Source: Candidatus Poribacteria bacterium
GTDB lineage: Bacteria; Poribacteria; WGA-4E; WGA-3G
Reading direction: 5' to 3'
NCBI GenBank assembly: GCA_026710795.1
Contig: JAPOQK010000103.1
Coordinates: forward strand, 21,660 to 85,659
Length of the DNA stretch: 64,000 nt
Both the position numbers and the translations under genes were made by a program. The notes below the pieces were generated by a model. It was not told the origin of the DNA, did no database searches, and worked only from the letters and a program-made list of their open reading frames with translations. Shown here piece by piece: positions 8,621-17,225 of the stretch. Position 1 is the first letter of the stretch. Each line of letters begins with the position of its first letter.

Positions 8621-11614
8621 ATGCCTTTACAAGACACATATAATTTTTTAAGATATATTCGGCCCGTTAAATATCTATACAGGTTTAGTGTGCAACATAT
8701 TCTAATTATGGTGCTTTTCGTTTCAATGTGTGCACCTATAGCTGTATTTGCCCAAGCAACTCCACGTCTGAATTCTCTCTTTCCTGCTGGTGCACAAGTT
8801 GGTAAAACAGTTGAGGTGAAAATACAAGGTTCAGATTTAGATGGTGCACATACACTTATCGTAGAAGGTGATCCAGGCATTAACGGTAAACTCAATCCTG
8901 GTGGTGGGGAAGTTGACGAAACACATAAACCTGTTTTTGAGGCAAATTGTGGGCAATGTCATGAACTGCGTTCCCCAAGCAACCGGTCTATGACGGGAAC
9001 TCAGTGGGCAGCTGTTGTAAAACGTATGGTAGAAAACAAAGGTGCTGAAATCGGTGAAGAGGATCAAACAAAAATTGTTCACTACCTAAAATCTGCAGCA
9101 AAGGCTGCAGGTGGAATGACTGCTGAGTTAACAATTGCACCAGATGCGCAAATCGGGACCCGTGAAATACGTATCGTAGGTAAAAACGGTTCCTCAACCG
9201 CATGGCCCTTTGAAATAACCGATGTCCCTGATACTATTGAAACAGAAGCAAATAACGACACCGAATCCGCCAATGTCATACAATTACCTATTATTGTCAA
9301 TGGAGTCATTAATTCAGGAGGAGATGAGGATTTTTACTCTTTTGAAGGATTGAAAGGAGAACGTTGTGTTTTTAACGTAAAAGCCTATCGATATAACAAC
9401 CTCAGTCAACAATTCTTCAATCCTACGATAGCACTATATGATTCTCAAGGAACGGAACTTGCACGAAGTAACGGCTTTTTTAGTCTTGATCCATTAATTG
9501 ACCATACATTACCTGATGACGGTACCTATTTCCTCAGAATCAAAGACCTCCTATATCGTGGAAATCCAGATTCCGTTTACCGCCTAATTATCGGTGTTGT
9601 GCCTTACAATACCTATATTTATCCAACAGGTGGAAAAATTGGAACTAAAATCCAAACTACAATTGGTGGGGAAAATCTACCAGAAACGCAATTAGAGATA
9701 GATCTTCCGAGCGATCAACAACCTGGGGTTACCCTCATCCGAACTTCTTATGGAATCTTTCCATTTATTGCAAACGAATATGACGAACAATTAGAAATGT
9801 TGGTAGATGCAACTTCCCAAGACGCAACTACAACTTCCCCTGAAGAAAACGAAACACACGCACAGAATGCTGAATCCGAAATTCTTTTCCAAACAAAATG
9901 CACGGTTTGCCATGAACTTCGTTCACCCAACAATCGCGCTCTAACAGCTGAACAGTGGGAAGCAACCATCATTCGTATGGCGGGAAAAGAAAACTCAGAT
10001 ATTACAGACACAGATCGTGACCGCATTATCGCATTCGTTGATGAAGAAGTTACCCGTATGGGACAACTGATCGCAAAACAGATCGAGAATTCGCAACACA
10101 TTGATACACCTGGCGCGATAAGTGGTCGCATATCTAAACCGGGTGAGGTAGACTATTACCGCTTCACAATAACTGAAGGCTCGCGACTCGGTCCCTGGTG
10201 GGTTATACACCCATTTGACAACACCGACGAAAAAGGTTTTAATACAGTATATCCACCTGAATTAGAAATTGATCTTAAGAAAACTTATGTAGGTAAAGAG
10301 GGTAGAAGAATAAAATGGTATAAAACCAACACCAGAGGGGAAAATGTGTTCTCCAGTGTGCCAGAAGACGACGTTACAGGATATGCTCTAACCTACTTTG
10401 AATCAAATCGGGACCAGAAATACATCTTATCACTCGGTTCTGATGACACAATAAAAATATGGGTGAATGATAAACTTATATACAGCAAATACATACATCG
10501 ACCTCTCAATCGTGGTGATGATGTTATTGAATTACCAGTTACCAAAGGTAGGAATAAGATCTTATTCAAGGTAACAAACGGTTATGGTCCGTGGGGATTT
10601 TTTGCTGACATCGGTGGATATTCCATTGGTTTATCCGCAGAAACACTCAATTCACCTTTGAGTCCTTCATTAACACTTCTGAACGAGGAAGGTCGTGTAT
10701 TGAGGAATAATGCAGGTAGACGTGGCAGACGAAATGCAATTATTGATTATAGTTTCGCCCGTCCTGGTGAATATGCACTACGGGTTGAGGATATATCAGG
10801 TAAGGGTGGGGATGGATATGTCTACCATTTAGATATTCGTCCAACCGTTCCAGACTTCGCAATGTCTGTGACACCCGATAATCCAAATATCGGTCGAGGT
10901 GGGACAGTCTTATTGGAAGTATCATTACAACGTCGGGTTGGATTTACCGAACCGATCCTCTTATCTGTTGAAAACTTGCCACCAGGTATCACTGCAAGCC
11001 AAAGTGCAATTCTAACAGAAGGCGGGAATAATGTAGGATACCTAACATTAACCGCTGCACCAGATGCTGAATTAGCACATAGTGTCGTTCAGGTAACCGG
11101 GACCGTTACAACAACTTCCGGACATCAAATTACACGCACAGCCACTCCAGTCGAGATATATCGCATTCGGAATAATGACCAAACTGTTCAACGAAAAAGT
11201 ACCGTCGTCAGTGTTACTGAGGGAACACCTATCATCGTATCGGCAACACCTGATGAGATCACAGTAACACCCGATGGACCGGTTGAGATTACAGTTAAAG
11301 TTGATCGCAAAGGGGGTAACCGACAGAACATGAACTTAACTGTTGTTGGATTACCTTTCGGTGTGAGAACACAAAGAGATACAACAGTACTCCAAAGGGG
11401 CAAATCTGAGGCGACAATAACGCTTCTTCCAAACATTATTTCAGGTGGAAGGGACGAATTGCGACGAAATCCATTCTTAGAAAACAAGCAGACAAGACCC
11501 CACACATTTGTGATAAACGTCTCTGTTGGAAACCGACGCATCGCAAGCAGCCCTGCCGTAAAACTCTGGCTTGGAGAATCATCAAACTCTGATGAGCAGG
11601 CAAAATTAGAATGA
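8621..11614 (+). CDS. Large exported protein with PPC domains and two c-type haem motifs
   Basis: This 997-residue protein follows a strong GGAGGGA ribosome-binding site. Its signal peptide ends near residue 44-46 (AVFAQA). The first region is IPT/TIG-like, followed by a haem module with CGQCH (Cys110, Cys113, His114) in a CHELRSPSNRSMT context. A PPC-type beta-sandwich lies at about 205-320. A second haem module with CTVCH (Cys427, Cys430, His431) and CHELRSPNNRALT repeats the first closely, so the modules arose by duplication. After another PPC domain come a region that may resemble PA14 (about 540-680) and further Ig-like domains. The CxxCH sites would hold covalent haem, so this is probably a periplasmic or surface redox or binding protein. 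Substrate unknown. Confidence 0.85.
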   Translation: MPLQDTYNFLRYIRPVKYLYRFSVQHILIMVLFVSMCAPIAVFAQATPRLNSLFPAGAQVGKTVEVKIQGSDLDGAHTLIVEGDPGINGKLNPGGGEVDETHKPVFEANCGQCHELRSPSNRSMTGTQWAAVVKRMVENKGAEIGEEDQTKIVHYLKSAAKAAGGMTAELTIAPDAQIGTREIRIVGKNGSSTAWPFEITDVPDTIETEANNDTESANVIQLPIIVNGVINSGGDEDFYSFEGLKGERCVFNVKAYRYNNLSQQFFNPTIALYDSQGTELARSNGFFSLDPLIDHTLPDDGTYFLRIKDLLYRGNPDSVYRLIIGVVPYNTYIYPTGGKIGTKIQTTIGGENLPETQLEIDLPSDQQPGVTLIRTSYGIFPFIANEYDEQLEMLVDATSQDATTTSPEENETHAQNAESEILFQTKCTVCHELRSPNNRALTAEQWEATIIRMAGKENSDITDTDRDRIIAFVDEEVTRMGQLIAKQIENSQHIDTPGAISGRISKPGEVDYYRFTITEGSRLGPWWVIHPFDNTDEKGFNTVYPPELEIDLKKTYVGKEGRRIKWYKTNTRGENVFSSVPEDDVTGYALTYFESNRDQKYILSLGSDDTIKIWVNDKLIYSKYIHRPLNRGDDVIELPVTKGRNKILFKVTNGYGPWGFFADIGGYSIGLSAETLNSPLSPSLTLLNEEGRVLRNNAGRRGRRNAIIDYSFARPGEYALRVEDISGKGGDGYVYHLDIRPTVPDFAMSVTPDNPNIGRGGTVLLEVSLQRRVGFTEPILLSVENLPPGITASQSAILTEGGNNVGYLTLTAAPDAELAHSVVQVTGTVTTTSGHQITRTATPVEIYRIRNNDQTVQRKSTVVSVTEGTPIIVSATPDEITVTPDGPVEITVKVDRKGGNRQNMNLTVVGLPFGVRTQRDTTVLQRGKSEATITLLPNIISGGRDELRRNPFLENKQTRPHTFVINVSVGNRRIASSPAVKLWLGESSNSDEQAKLE

Positions 11615-11695
11615 TTTTAACGGTTTCTCCTAAATTTGCCTAATGTTTACAAAATATTAAGATAAGGTTTATGTCATTACTTGTGTTGAATCTTG

Positions 11696-11770
11696 AATAT
11701 GAGAGGCGAGGGACCCGTCAAATGTATTGACGATACATTCGATGTGATTTGACACCTCGCCTCTCATATT
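11696..11770. terminator. 75-base long inverted repeat / branched hairpin
   Basis: A perfect 16-base inverted repeat (11696-11711 with 11755-11770, core GAGAGGCGAGG/CCTCGCCTCTC) encloses a second 7-base pair (GTCAAAT 11717-11723 with ATTTGAC 11747-11753) and a small GTAT/ATAC inner hairpin. It lies between the haem/PPC gene and the Tricorn gene and is followed by a short T-rich stretch. It may end transcription, but the length and nested arms also fit a small non-autonomous repeat element. Confidence 0.6.
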
Positions 11771-11820
11771 TGTTTTAATCACTCTTACATTTCAATGAAA
11801 TATCATATCAGGAGGTGTGA

Positions 11821-14800
11821 ATGTCAGGATATTACCGATTCCCAACTATTTCAAATGAAACTATCGTATTTGTTTGTGAAGATGATTTATGGACAGTTCC
11901 AATAAATGGAGGAGTCGCACGAAGACTCACTTCAAATCTCGGTGCAACAAGTTCACCACAATTATCACCAAACGGTGAACTCCTTGCCTTTGCAGGACGT
12001 GAAGAAGGTCCTACAGAAGTATACGTCATGCCAGCACTCGGTGGAGAAGCTAAACGACTCACCTATCAAGGCAGCAATGCAAGTGTAATAGGATGGAATG
12101 CAGACGGAAACAACATTCTCTATTCCAGTGGTGCTGGGTCAGCATTCGGTGCATGGATATGGAGTATTTCACATGATGGAGGAGAACCGCAACGTCAACC
12201 TTATGGACCCGCTAACCACATTGCATTCGGAAGTAATGGAGGAGTCGTTCTCGGTAGGTTAACACGAGAACCCGCACGATGGAAACGCTATCGTGGTGGC
12301 ACAGCAGGTCAACTCTGGATTGATAACGATGGTGACGGACAATTTCAACCGTTTTCTCCTGTAGAAAGTAATTTCACCACACCAATGTGGATCGAGGATC
12401 GTATCTACTTCATATCCGATCACGAAGGGATTGGAAATATATACTCCTGCCTTACCTCTGGCGAGGACATGCAACGGCACACACATCAAGAAACATATTA
12501 CTGTCGCTCGGCACAAACAGACGGCACACGCATCGTCTACCACGCCGGTGCGGACCTATGGATCTACGAGATAGGTAATGATACCAATCATCAGGTTGGA
12601 GTGGATTTTCGAAGTCCACGTATACAACGTCAACGTAAATTCGTCAGTGCAACAAAGTACCTACAAACAAGTTCACTATCTGTTGATGGACGTTCTATTA
12701 CACTCACACCTCGCGGTAAACTTTTCACGATGGCAAATTGGGATGGTGCTGTGCTTCAACATGGGATGCACAACGGTGTCCGTTACCGATTGTCGCAGTG
12801 GTTGAACGATGGCAAACGTATCATTACACTTTCCGATGCAGGTGGTGAAGAAACATTTGAAATTCATACCTGTGATGGTAGTGAAGAAACACTACGTTTT
12901 GACGACCTTGACATCGGACATGTAAGACAATTCGTAGTCTGTCCAAAAGGAGATAACCTTAAAGACCAAATATTTATTGTTAACAACCGATTTGAACTTC
13001 TACATTTAGAACTGGAAACACAAGAGTTGCGTGTACTGGATAAAAGCATATATAGTCGTATTCAAGGGGCAAGTTGGTCACCTGATGGAAAATGGATTGC
13101 ATATAGTTTCCCGTCAACTGAAACCACATCTTCAATCAAACTTTGCAATGTGGAAACCGGAGAAACAACATATATCACTCAACCGGAATTCACAGATTTC
13201 GCGCCTTCATGGGATCCTGAAGGTAAATACCTATATTTTTTATCACGGCGCGAATTTGATCCAGTCGGTGATGCCTTACAGTTTGAACTTAGTTTTCCTA
13301 TCGCTACGCGTCCCTTGCTGGTGACATTGCAGAAAGAATTACCGAACCCGTTTATACCTTCTTCACCATCACCTGAGGATGAAAAGGAAAAAGAGAAAAA
13401 GGAAAACGAGGAAAATAACGGAGAAGAGAAGTCTGATGAAAATAAAGGTGAATCTAAAGAAGAAAAAGACGACAAAAAGATACAACCCCTCAAAATCGAT
13501 TTGGATGGTATTGAACAACGTATTATCGCTTTTCCGTATTCACACGGGATGTACGGACAAATTGCAGGGGTTAAGGGTAAAGCGATTTTCACATCCCATC
13601 CAGTAAGGCACGCAACTAACGCTCCAGGAGAAGAAGACTCCAGTGCCAAAGGCAAACTCCACGCCTATGATTTCAAAGAACAAAGGAAAGAGGTACTCGT
13701 CTCAGACATAGCCTCCTTCACACTTTCAAGAGACTACAAAAACATGTTATATCGCACTGGGGATCGGTTGCGTGTTGTTAAAGCTGGAAAAAAAGTTGAA
13801 GATGGTCAAAAACCTGATAACAAAGGTGGACTAAATCGACATACTGGTTGGATAGATCTCAACCGTGTGCGACCTTCTGTTATTCCAACCGATGAATGGA
13901 AGCAGATGTATCGTGAAGCGTGGCGACTTCAACGCGATTATTTTTGGACGGAAGATATGTCCAATGTTGATTGGGAAAATGTGTATCAACGCTATCTACC
14001 ATTGCTTGACAGAGTAGCAACCCGTGCAGAATTCTCTGACCTAATGTGGGAGATGCAAGGGGAACTGGGTACATCACATGCCTATGAATCAGGGGGTGAT
14101 TACCGTAGTTCACCAAACTATGGACAAGGATTCCTCGGTGCTGATTTTGTCTATGATGAGGAAAATGAAGGTTATCGTATTACACACATAGTTCGAGGGG
14201 ATACTTGGGACGAGAGAAAGGATTCACCATTAAATGCACCTGGAATCAATGTGCAAGAAGGTGACATTTTACTTTCCATTGGAGGACAAACGGTAAGTCA
14301 AAATGTATCACCAGGAGAATTATTGGTCAATCTCGGAGGACATGAGGTCCAAACCACGTTTAAGAATACCACCGATGACGAAAAACGTGTTCTTACAATC
14401 AAAGTACTCAGAGGAGAAAGCGATTTACGCTACCGAGAATGGGTCGCACATAACAGAAAATACGTTCATGAGAAAACGGATGGAAAAGTGGGATATGTCC
14501 ACATCCCTGATATGGGAAGACGCGGATATGCTGAGTTCCATCGTGGCTATCTATCAGAAGTTAGCTATCCGGCACTACTCATCGACGTTAGATACAACGG
14601 TGGTGGCAATGTATCGCAGTTGATTTTAGAAAAGTTATCACGACACCGTATTGGCTATGCGGTTCCACGTTGGGGAACTCCTAACCCTTATCCTACAGCC
14701 TCTGTGTTAGGTCCGATGATAACAGTTACCAATGAAAATGCTGGTTCTGATGGTGATATCTTCTCTCACTGCTTCAAATTGATGAAGTTAGGAAAACTAA

Positions 14801-15108
14801 TTGGCAAACGGACATGGGGAGGCGTTATCGGAATCTCACCACATCAAGGGTTTGTTGATGGCGGTAACACAACACAACCGGAATACTCGTTCTGGTTCGA
14901 AGATGTCGGTTGGAGCGTGGAGAATTACGGCACAGACCCAGATGTTGAAGTGGATTACCGACCACAAGATTATATGTCAGATGATGATCCACAACTTGAT
15001 AAAGCGATTGAGATTCTCCTCCAAGAGATGGAAGAGAACCCACCCGAACTCCCAGATTTCGGTGATCGTCCTCGCTTGACTTTGCCGACATTACCGAAAG
15101 TGGAATAA
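11821..15108 (+). CDS. tri: Tricorn-type protease (peptidase S41 family)
   Basis: This 1095-residue protein matches archaeal Tricorn in length and order: an N-terminal six-bladed propeller (YYRFPTISNETIVFVCEDDL start), a second propeller with a Lys/Glu-rich insertion at about 518-557, a C1 helical region, a PDZ domain at about 760-855, and the C2 catalytic core. The catalytic set is intact: GTSHAYE (Ser-His, near 750), NENAGSDGD (Ser-Asp, near 975) and SVENYGTDPD (Glu, near 1033). Tricorn trims 6-12-residue peptides made by proteasomes. The gene lies 6 kb from a complete proteasome operon, so the same job is likely here. There is a perfect AGGAGGTG ribosome-binding site. It has no signal peptide, so it is cytoplasmic. 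Confidence 0.93.
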   Translation: MSGYYRFPTISNETIVFVCEDDLWTVPINGGVARRLTSNLGATSSPQLSPNGELLAFAGREEGPTEVYVMPALGGEAKRLTYQGSNASVIGWNADGNNILYSSGAGSAFGAWIWSISHDGGEPQRQPYGPANHIAFGSNGGVVLGRLTREPARWKRYRGGTAGQLWIDNDGDGQFQPFSPVESNFTTPMWIEDRIYFISDHEGIGNIYSCLTSGEDMQRHTHQETYYCRSAQTDGTRIVYHAGADLWIYEIGNDTNHQVGVDFRSPRIQRQRKFVSATKYLQTSSLSVDGRSITLTPRGKLFTMANWDGAVLQHGMHNGVRYRLSQWLNDGKRIITLSDAGGEETFEIHTCDGSEETLRFDDLDIGHVRQFVVCPKGDNLKDQIFIVNNRFELLHLELETQELRVLDKSIYSRIQGASWSPDGKWIAYSFPSTETTSSIKLCNVETGETTYITQPEFTDFAPSWDPEGKYLYFLSRREFDPVGDALQFELSFPIATRPLLVTLQKELPNPFIPSSPSPEDEKEKEKKENEENNGEEKSDENKGESKEEKDDKKIQPLKIDLDGIEQRIIAFPYSHGMYGQIAGVKGKAIFTSHPVRHATNAPGEEDSSAKGKLHAYDFKEQRKEVLVSDIASFTLSRDYKNMLYRTGDRLRVVKAGKKVEDGQKPDNKGGLNRHTGWIDLNRVRPSVIPTDEWKQMYREAWRLQRDYFWTEDMSNVDWENVYQRYLPLLDRVATRAEFSDLMWEMQGELGTSHAYESGGDYRSSPNYGQGFLGADFVYDEENEGYRITHIVRGDTWDERKDSPLNAPGINVQEGDILLSIGGQTVSQNVSPGELLVNLGGHEVQTTFKNTTDDEKRVLTIKVLRGESDLRYREWVAHNRKYVHEKTDGKVGYVHIPDMGRRGYAEFHRGYLSEVSYPALLIDVRYNGGGNVSQLILEKLSRHRIGYAVPRWGTPNPYPTASVLGPMITVTNENAGSDGDIFSHCFKLMKLGKLIGKRTWGGVIGISPHQGFVDGGNTTQPEYSFWFEDVGWSVENYGTDPDVEVDYRPQDYMSDDDPQLDKAIEILLQEMEENPPELPDFGDRPRLTLPTLPKVE

Positions 15109-15131
15109 TATCCTTTTTAATTCTTGATAAG

Positions 15132-15166
15132 CGCCGAAAACCCTAAGGTATTCGGCGTTAATTTTA
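15132..15166 (+). terminator. Probable rho-independent terminator after the Tricorn gene
   Basis: CGCCGAA (15132-15138) pairs with TTCGGCG (15151-15157), with an inner ACC/GGT pair around a CTAA loop, and is followed by TTAATTTTA. It lies 23 bases after the stop codon. Confidence 0.65.
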
Positions 15167-15259
15167 AGCATAACCAATTACTAATAAGTAAAATTAGTAT
15201 TGTGAAATTTCAATTTTCGTCAGATATAAGACAATAAACCAGCGACTGTTAATTATTTC

Positions 15260-15288
15260 TTGACAAAACAACACATATATGGTAATAT
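15260..15288 (+). promoter_or_regulatory. Sigma70-type promoter of the TcmP pair
   Basis: TTGACA (15260-15265), a 17-base spacer, then TAATAT (15283-15288). The start codon at 15301 is only about six bases beyond the predicted transcription start, so the message would be nearly leaderless. Confidence 0.65.
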
Positions 15289-15300
15289 ATTTGGAATATA

Positions 15301-16416
15301 ATGAAAGATAATTTTTTTGAAGAATCCAGAGAACAGTCACAGGTTAAGGCAAGAATTGTTGAAAAATACTTCTGGGCTTGGGCAAATGTTATAATTGGTA
15401 GGAATACTAATATCAATTTAATTGGTTATGTAGACTTTTTCTCCGGTCCGGGTAGATATGGAACCGGTACTAAATCTACACCTCTTCTTGTCCTTGAAAA
15501 GGCAATTAAAGATGAAAAGATACGAGACAGACTCGTTAGCATTTTTAACGATGCTAATCCGGACTATGCCAAAAATCTTGAGGAAGCTATCAGCTTAACT
15601 TCAGGTATAGACACTCTTAAATACTATCCAATCGTTAGAAATTTAGAGTTAGGGGAAGAAGAGGTGTCTGTTAAGATTTTTGATCATGTAAAGAGAATAC
15701 CCACTTTATTTTTTGTGGATCCATGGGGCTACAAAGGGCTTACACTCAAACTTATCATTACCGCTCTGCAAAACTGGGGATGTGACTGTATATTTTTCTT
15801 CAACTATAGTCGTATCATTATGAGCATAAATAATCCATCTGTTGAAGAACTTATGGTTTCACTATTTGGCAAAGAACGGTTGGCTTATCTCCGCAATCTA
15901 CCAACTAATTTGACTTCAACCGAAAAGGAATTATTTGTAATTGAACAAATTAGTCAAGAATTGAAAGATAAAGCGGGTAACTATATTTTACCATTTCGCT
16001 TCAAGTCTGACAGTGGTAGACGTTTAACTCACCATTTGATCTTTGTTTCTAAGCATATAAGAGGATATGAGATTATGAAGAAAATTATGGCTAATGAAAG
16101 CACAGAGTCAGACCAAGGTGTTCCTTCATTTGAATATAATCCTGCAAACCTCCGACAGCCTTTTTTATTTCAATTAACACGTCCTCTTGACGATTTAGCT
16201 GAAATGTTATTGACAGAATATGCTGGTAGAACAATGACAATGAAGCAGATTTTTGATGATCACAATGTTGGAAAACCGTTTATTTCTAAAAATTATAAAT
16301 ACATCCTTAAGAGATTAGAAACTGCAGGAAGGATTCAAGCGGATGAACCAGCTGATAAACGTCCAAAGGACACTTTTGGTGATACAGTCAAAGTCACGTT
16401 TCCACCTAAGGAGTAA
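15301..16416 (+). CDS. tcmP: Three-Cys-motif partner protein TcmP
   Basis: This 371-residue protein matches the TcmP family, defined by its pairing with a three-Cys-motif protein, which follows here. YVDFFSGPGRYGTG (residues 43-56) resembles a nucleotide- or SAM-binding Rossmann loop, and FFVDPWGYKG (about 134-143) is a second conserved block. The last 70 residues (MTMKQIFDDHNVGKPF onward) look like a winged-helix. The biochemical role of the family is not established; a methyltransferase-like or nucleic-acid-acting enzyme is an inference from the fold. It has its own promoter and differs in codon flavour and subject from its neighbours, which suggests acquisition by transfer. The partner starts six bases after its stop. 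Confidence 0.85.
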   Translation: MKDNFFEESREQSQVKARIVEKYFWAWANVIIGRNTNINLIGYVDFFSGPGRYGTGTKSTPLLVLEKAIKDEKIRDRLVSIFNDANPDYAKNLEEAISLTSGIDTLKYYPIVRNLELGEEEVSVKIFDHVKRIPTLFFVDPWGYKGLTLKLIITALQNWGCDCIFFFNYSRIIMSINNPSVEELMVSLFGKERLAYLRNLPTNLTSTEKELFVIEQISQELKDKAGNYILPFRFKSDSGRRLTHHLIFVSKHIRGYEIMKKIMANESTESDQGVPSFEYNPANLRQPFLFQLTRPLDDLAEMLLTEYAGRTMTMKQIFDDHNVGKPFISKNYKYILKRLETAGRIQADEPADKRPKDTFGDTVKVTFPPKE

Positions 16417-16422
16417 CTTAAA

Positions 16423-17184
16423 ATGGCAGCTAAATCCGCAATTGAGTGGACACAATCAACATGGAATCCTGTGAGAGGTTGCACCCGTGTTTCTGAAGGA
16501 TGTAAATTTTGCTATGCCGAACGAATCGCGGCTCGGTTTTCGGGAGAAGGTCTTGCCTATGAAGGACTTGCGAAAATGACAAAAGCAGGTCCGAGATGGA
16601 CAAATAAAGTTCGACTTGTTGAGGACTTACTTGATGCTCCACTAAAGTGGAAAAAGCCTCAGCTGATTTTTGTCAATTCAATGAGTGATTTATTTCATGA
16701 GGACGTTCCATTAGATTTCATTCTAAGGGTTTTTGAAACAATGCATAAAGCAGAACAACATCACTTCCAAGTTCTTACAAAAAGATCAAAGCAGTTGGTC
16801 AAACTGAATAATAAAATACAATGGCCTAAGAATGTGTGGATGGGAGTTAGTGTTGAAAATGAAGACTATAAATGTCGCATTGACGATTTGCGAGAAACAG
16901 ATGCACACGTCAAATTCTTGTCTCTCGAACCTCTTATAGGTGAACTCCGAAACCTAAATTTAACAAATATAGATTGGGTAATTGTTGGTGGGGAATCTGG
17001 ACCTGGAGCGCGAACTATGCAAGAAGAGTGGGTACTTGATATCCGGGATCAATGCCAACAAGCCTTTGTCCCATTCTTTTTTAAACAATGGGGTGGTCGA
17101 AATAAAAAACGACAAGGTCGAGAGTTAGAGAAAAAAACTTGGGATTCATTACCACTTGCTTATAGCGCGGTTAGTGGGCAATAA
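16423..17184 (+). CDS. Three-Cys-motif protein, DUF5131 / phage Gp37-Gp68 family
   Basis: This 253-residue protein begins AAKSAIEWTQSTWNPVRGC and carries Cys20, Cys27 and Cys30 (C-x6-C-x2-C-Y-A-E), the three-cysteine signature of the DUF5131 family often labelled phage Gp37/Gp68. The spacing is compatible with an iron-sulfur cluster as in radical-SAM proteins. Later blocks FVNSMSDLFHEDVP, GVSVENEDY and IVGGESGPGAR are family-typical and TIM-barrel-like. AAGGAG just before its ATG overlaps the end of tcmP, so the two are one operon. The reaction is unknown; a radical chemistry on DNA, RNA or a metabolite is only inference. Confidence 0.88.
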   Translation: MAAKSAIEWTQSTWNPVRGCTRVSEGCKFCYAERIAARFSGEGLAYEGLAKMTKAGPRWTNKVRLVEDLLDAPLKWKKPQLIFVNSMSDLFHEDVPLDFILRVFETMHKAEQHHFQVLTKRSKQLVKLNNKIQWPKNVWMGVSVENEDYKCRIDDLRETDAHVKFLSLEPLIGELRNLNLTNIDWVIVGGESGPGARTMQEEWVLDIRDQCQQAFVPFFFKQWGGRNKKRQGRELEKKTWDSLPLAYSAVSGQ

Positions 17185-17225
17185 TATCTTACCTTTTCTC
17201 AAATCAATAATAGATAGAAACAACC

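Noticed and set aside
8621..11614. Two separate genes or assembly duplication because the haem block occurs twice
   Set aside because: The two blocks differ at many positions and sit in different domain contexts in one open frame, so a true intragenic duplication fits better.
13375..13490. Lys/Glu-rich stretch in Tricorn as a frameshift
   Set aside because: The frame and flanking propeller motifs continue in register on both sides, so it is a real insertion.
13179..13655. 158-codon minus-strand frame opposite the Tricorn gene
   Set aside because: Ser/Phe-rich complement of the Lys/Glu-rich insertion in Tricorn; no independent support.
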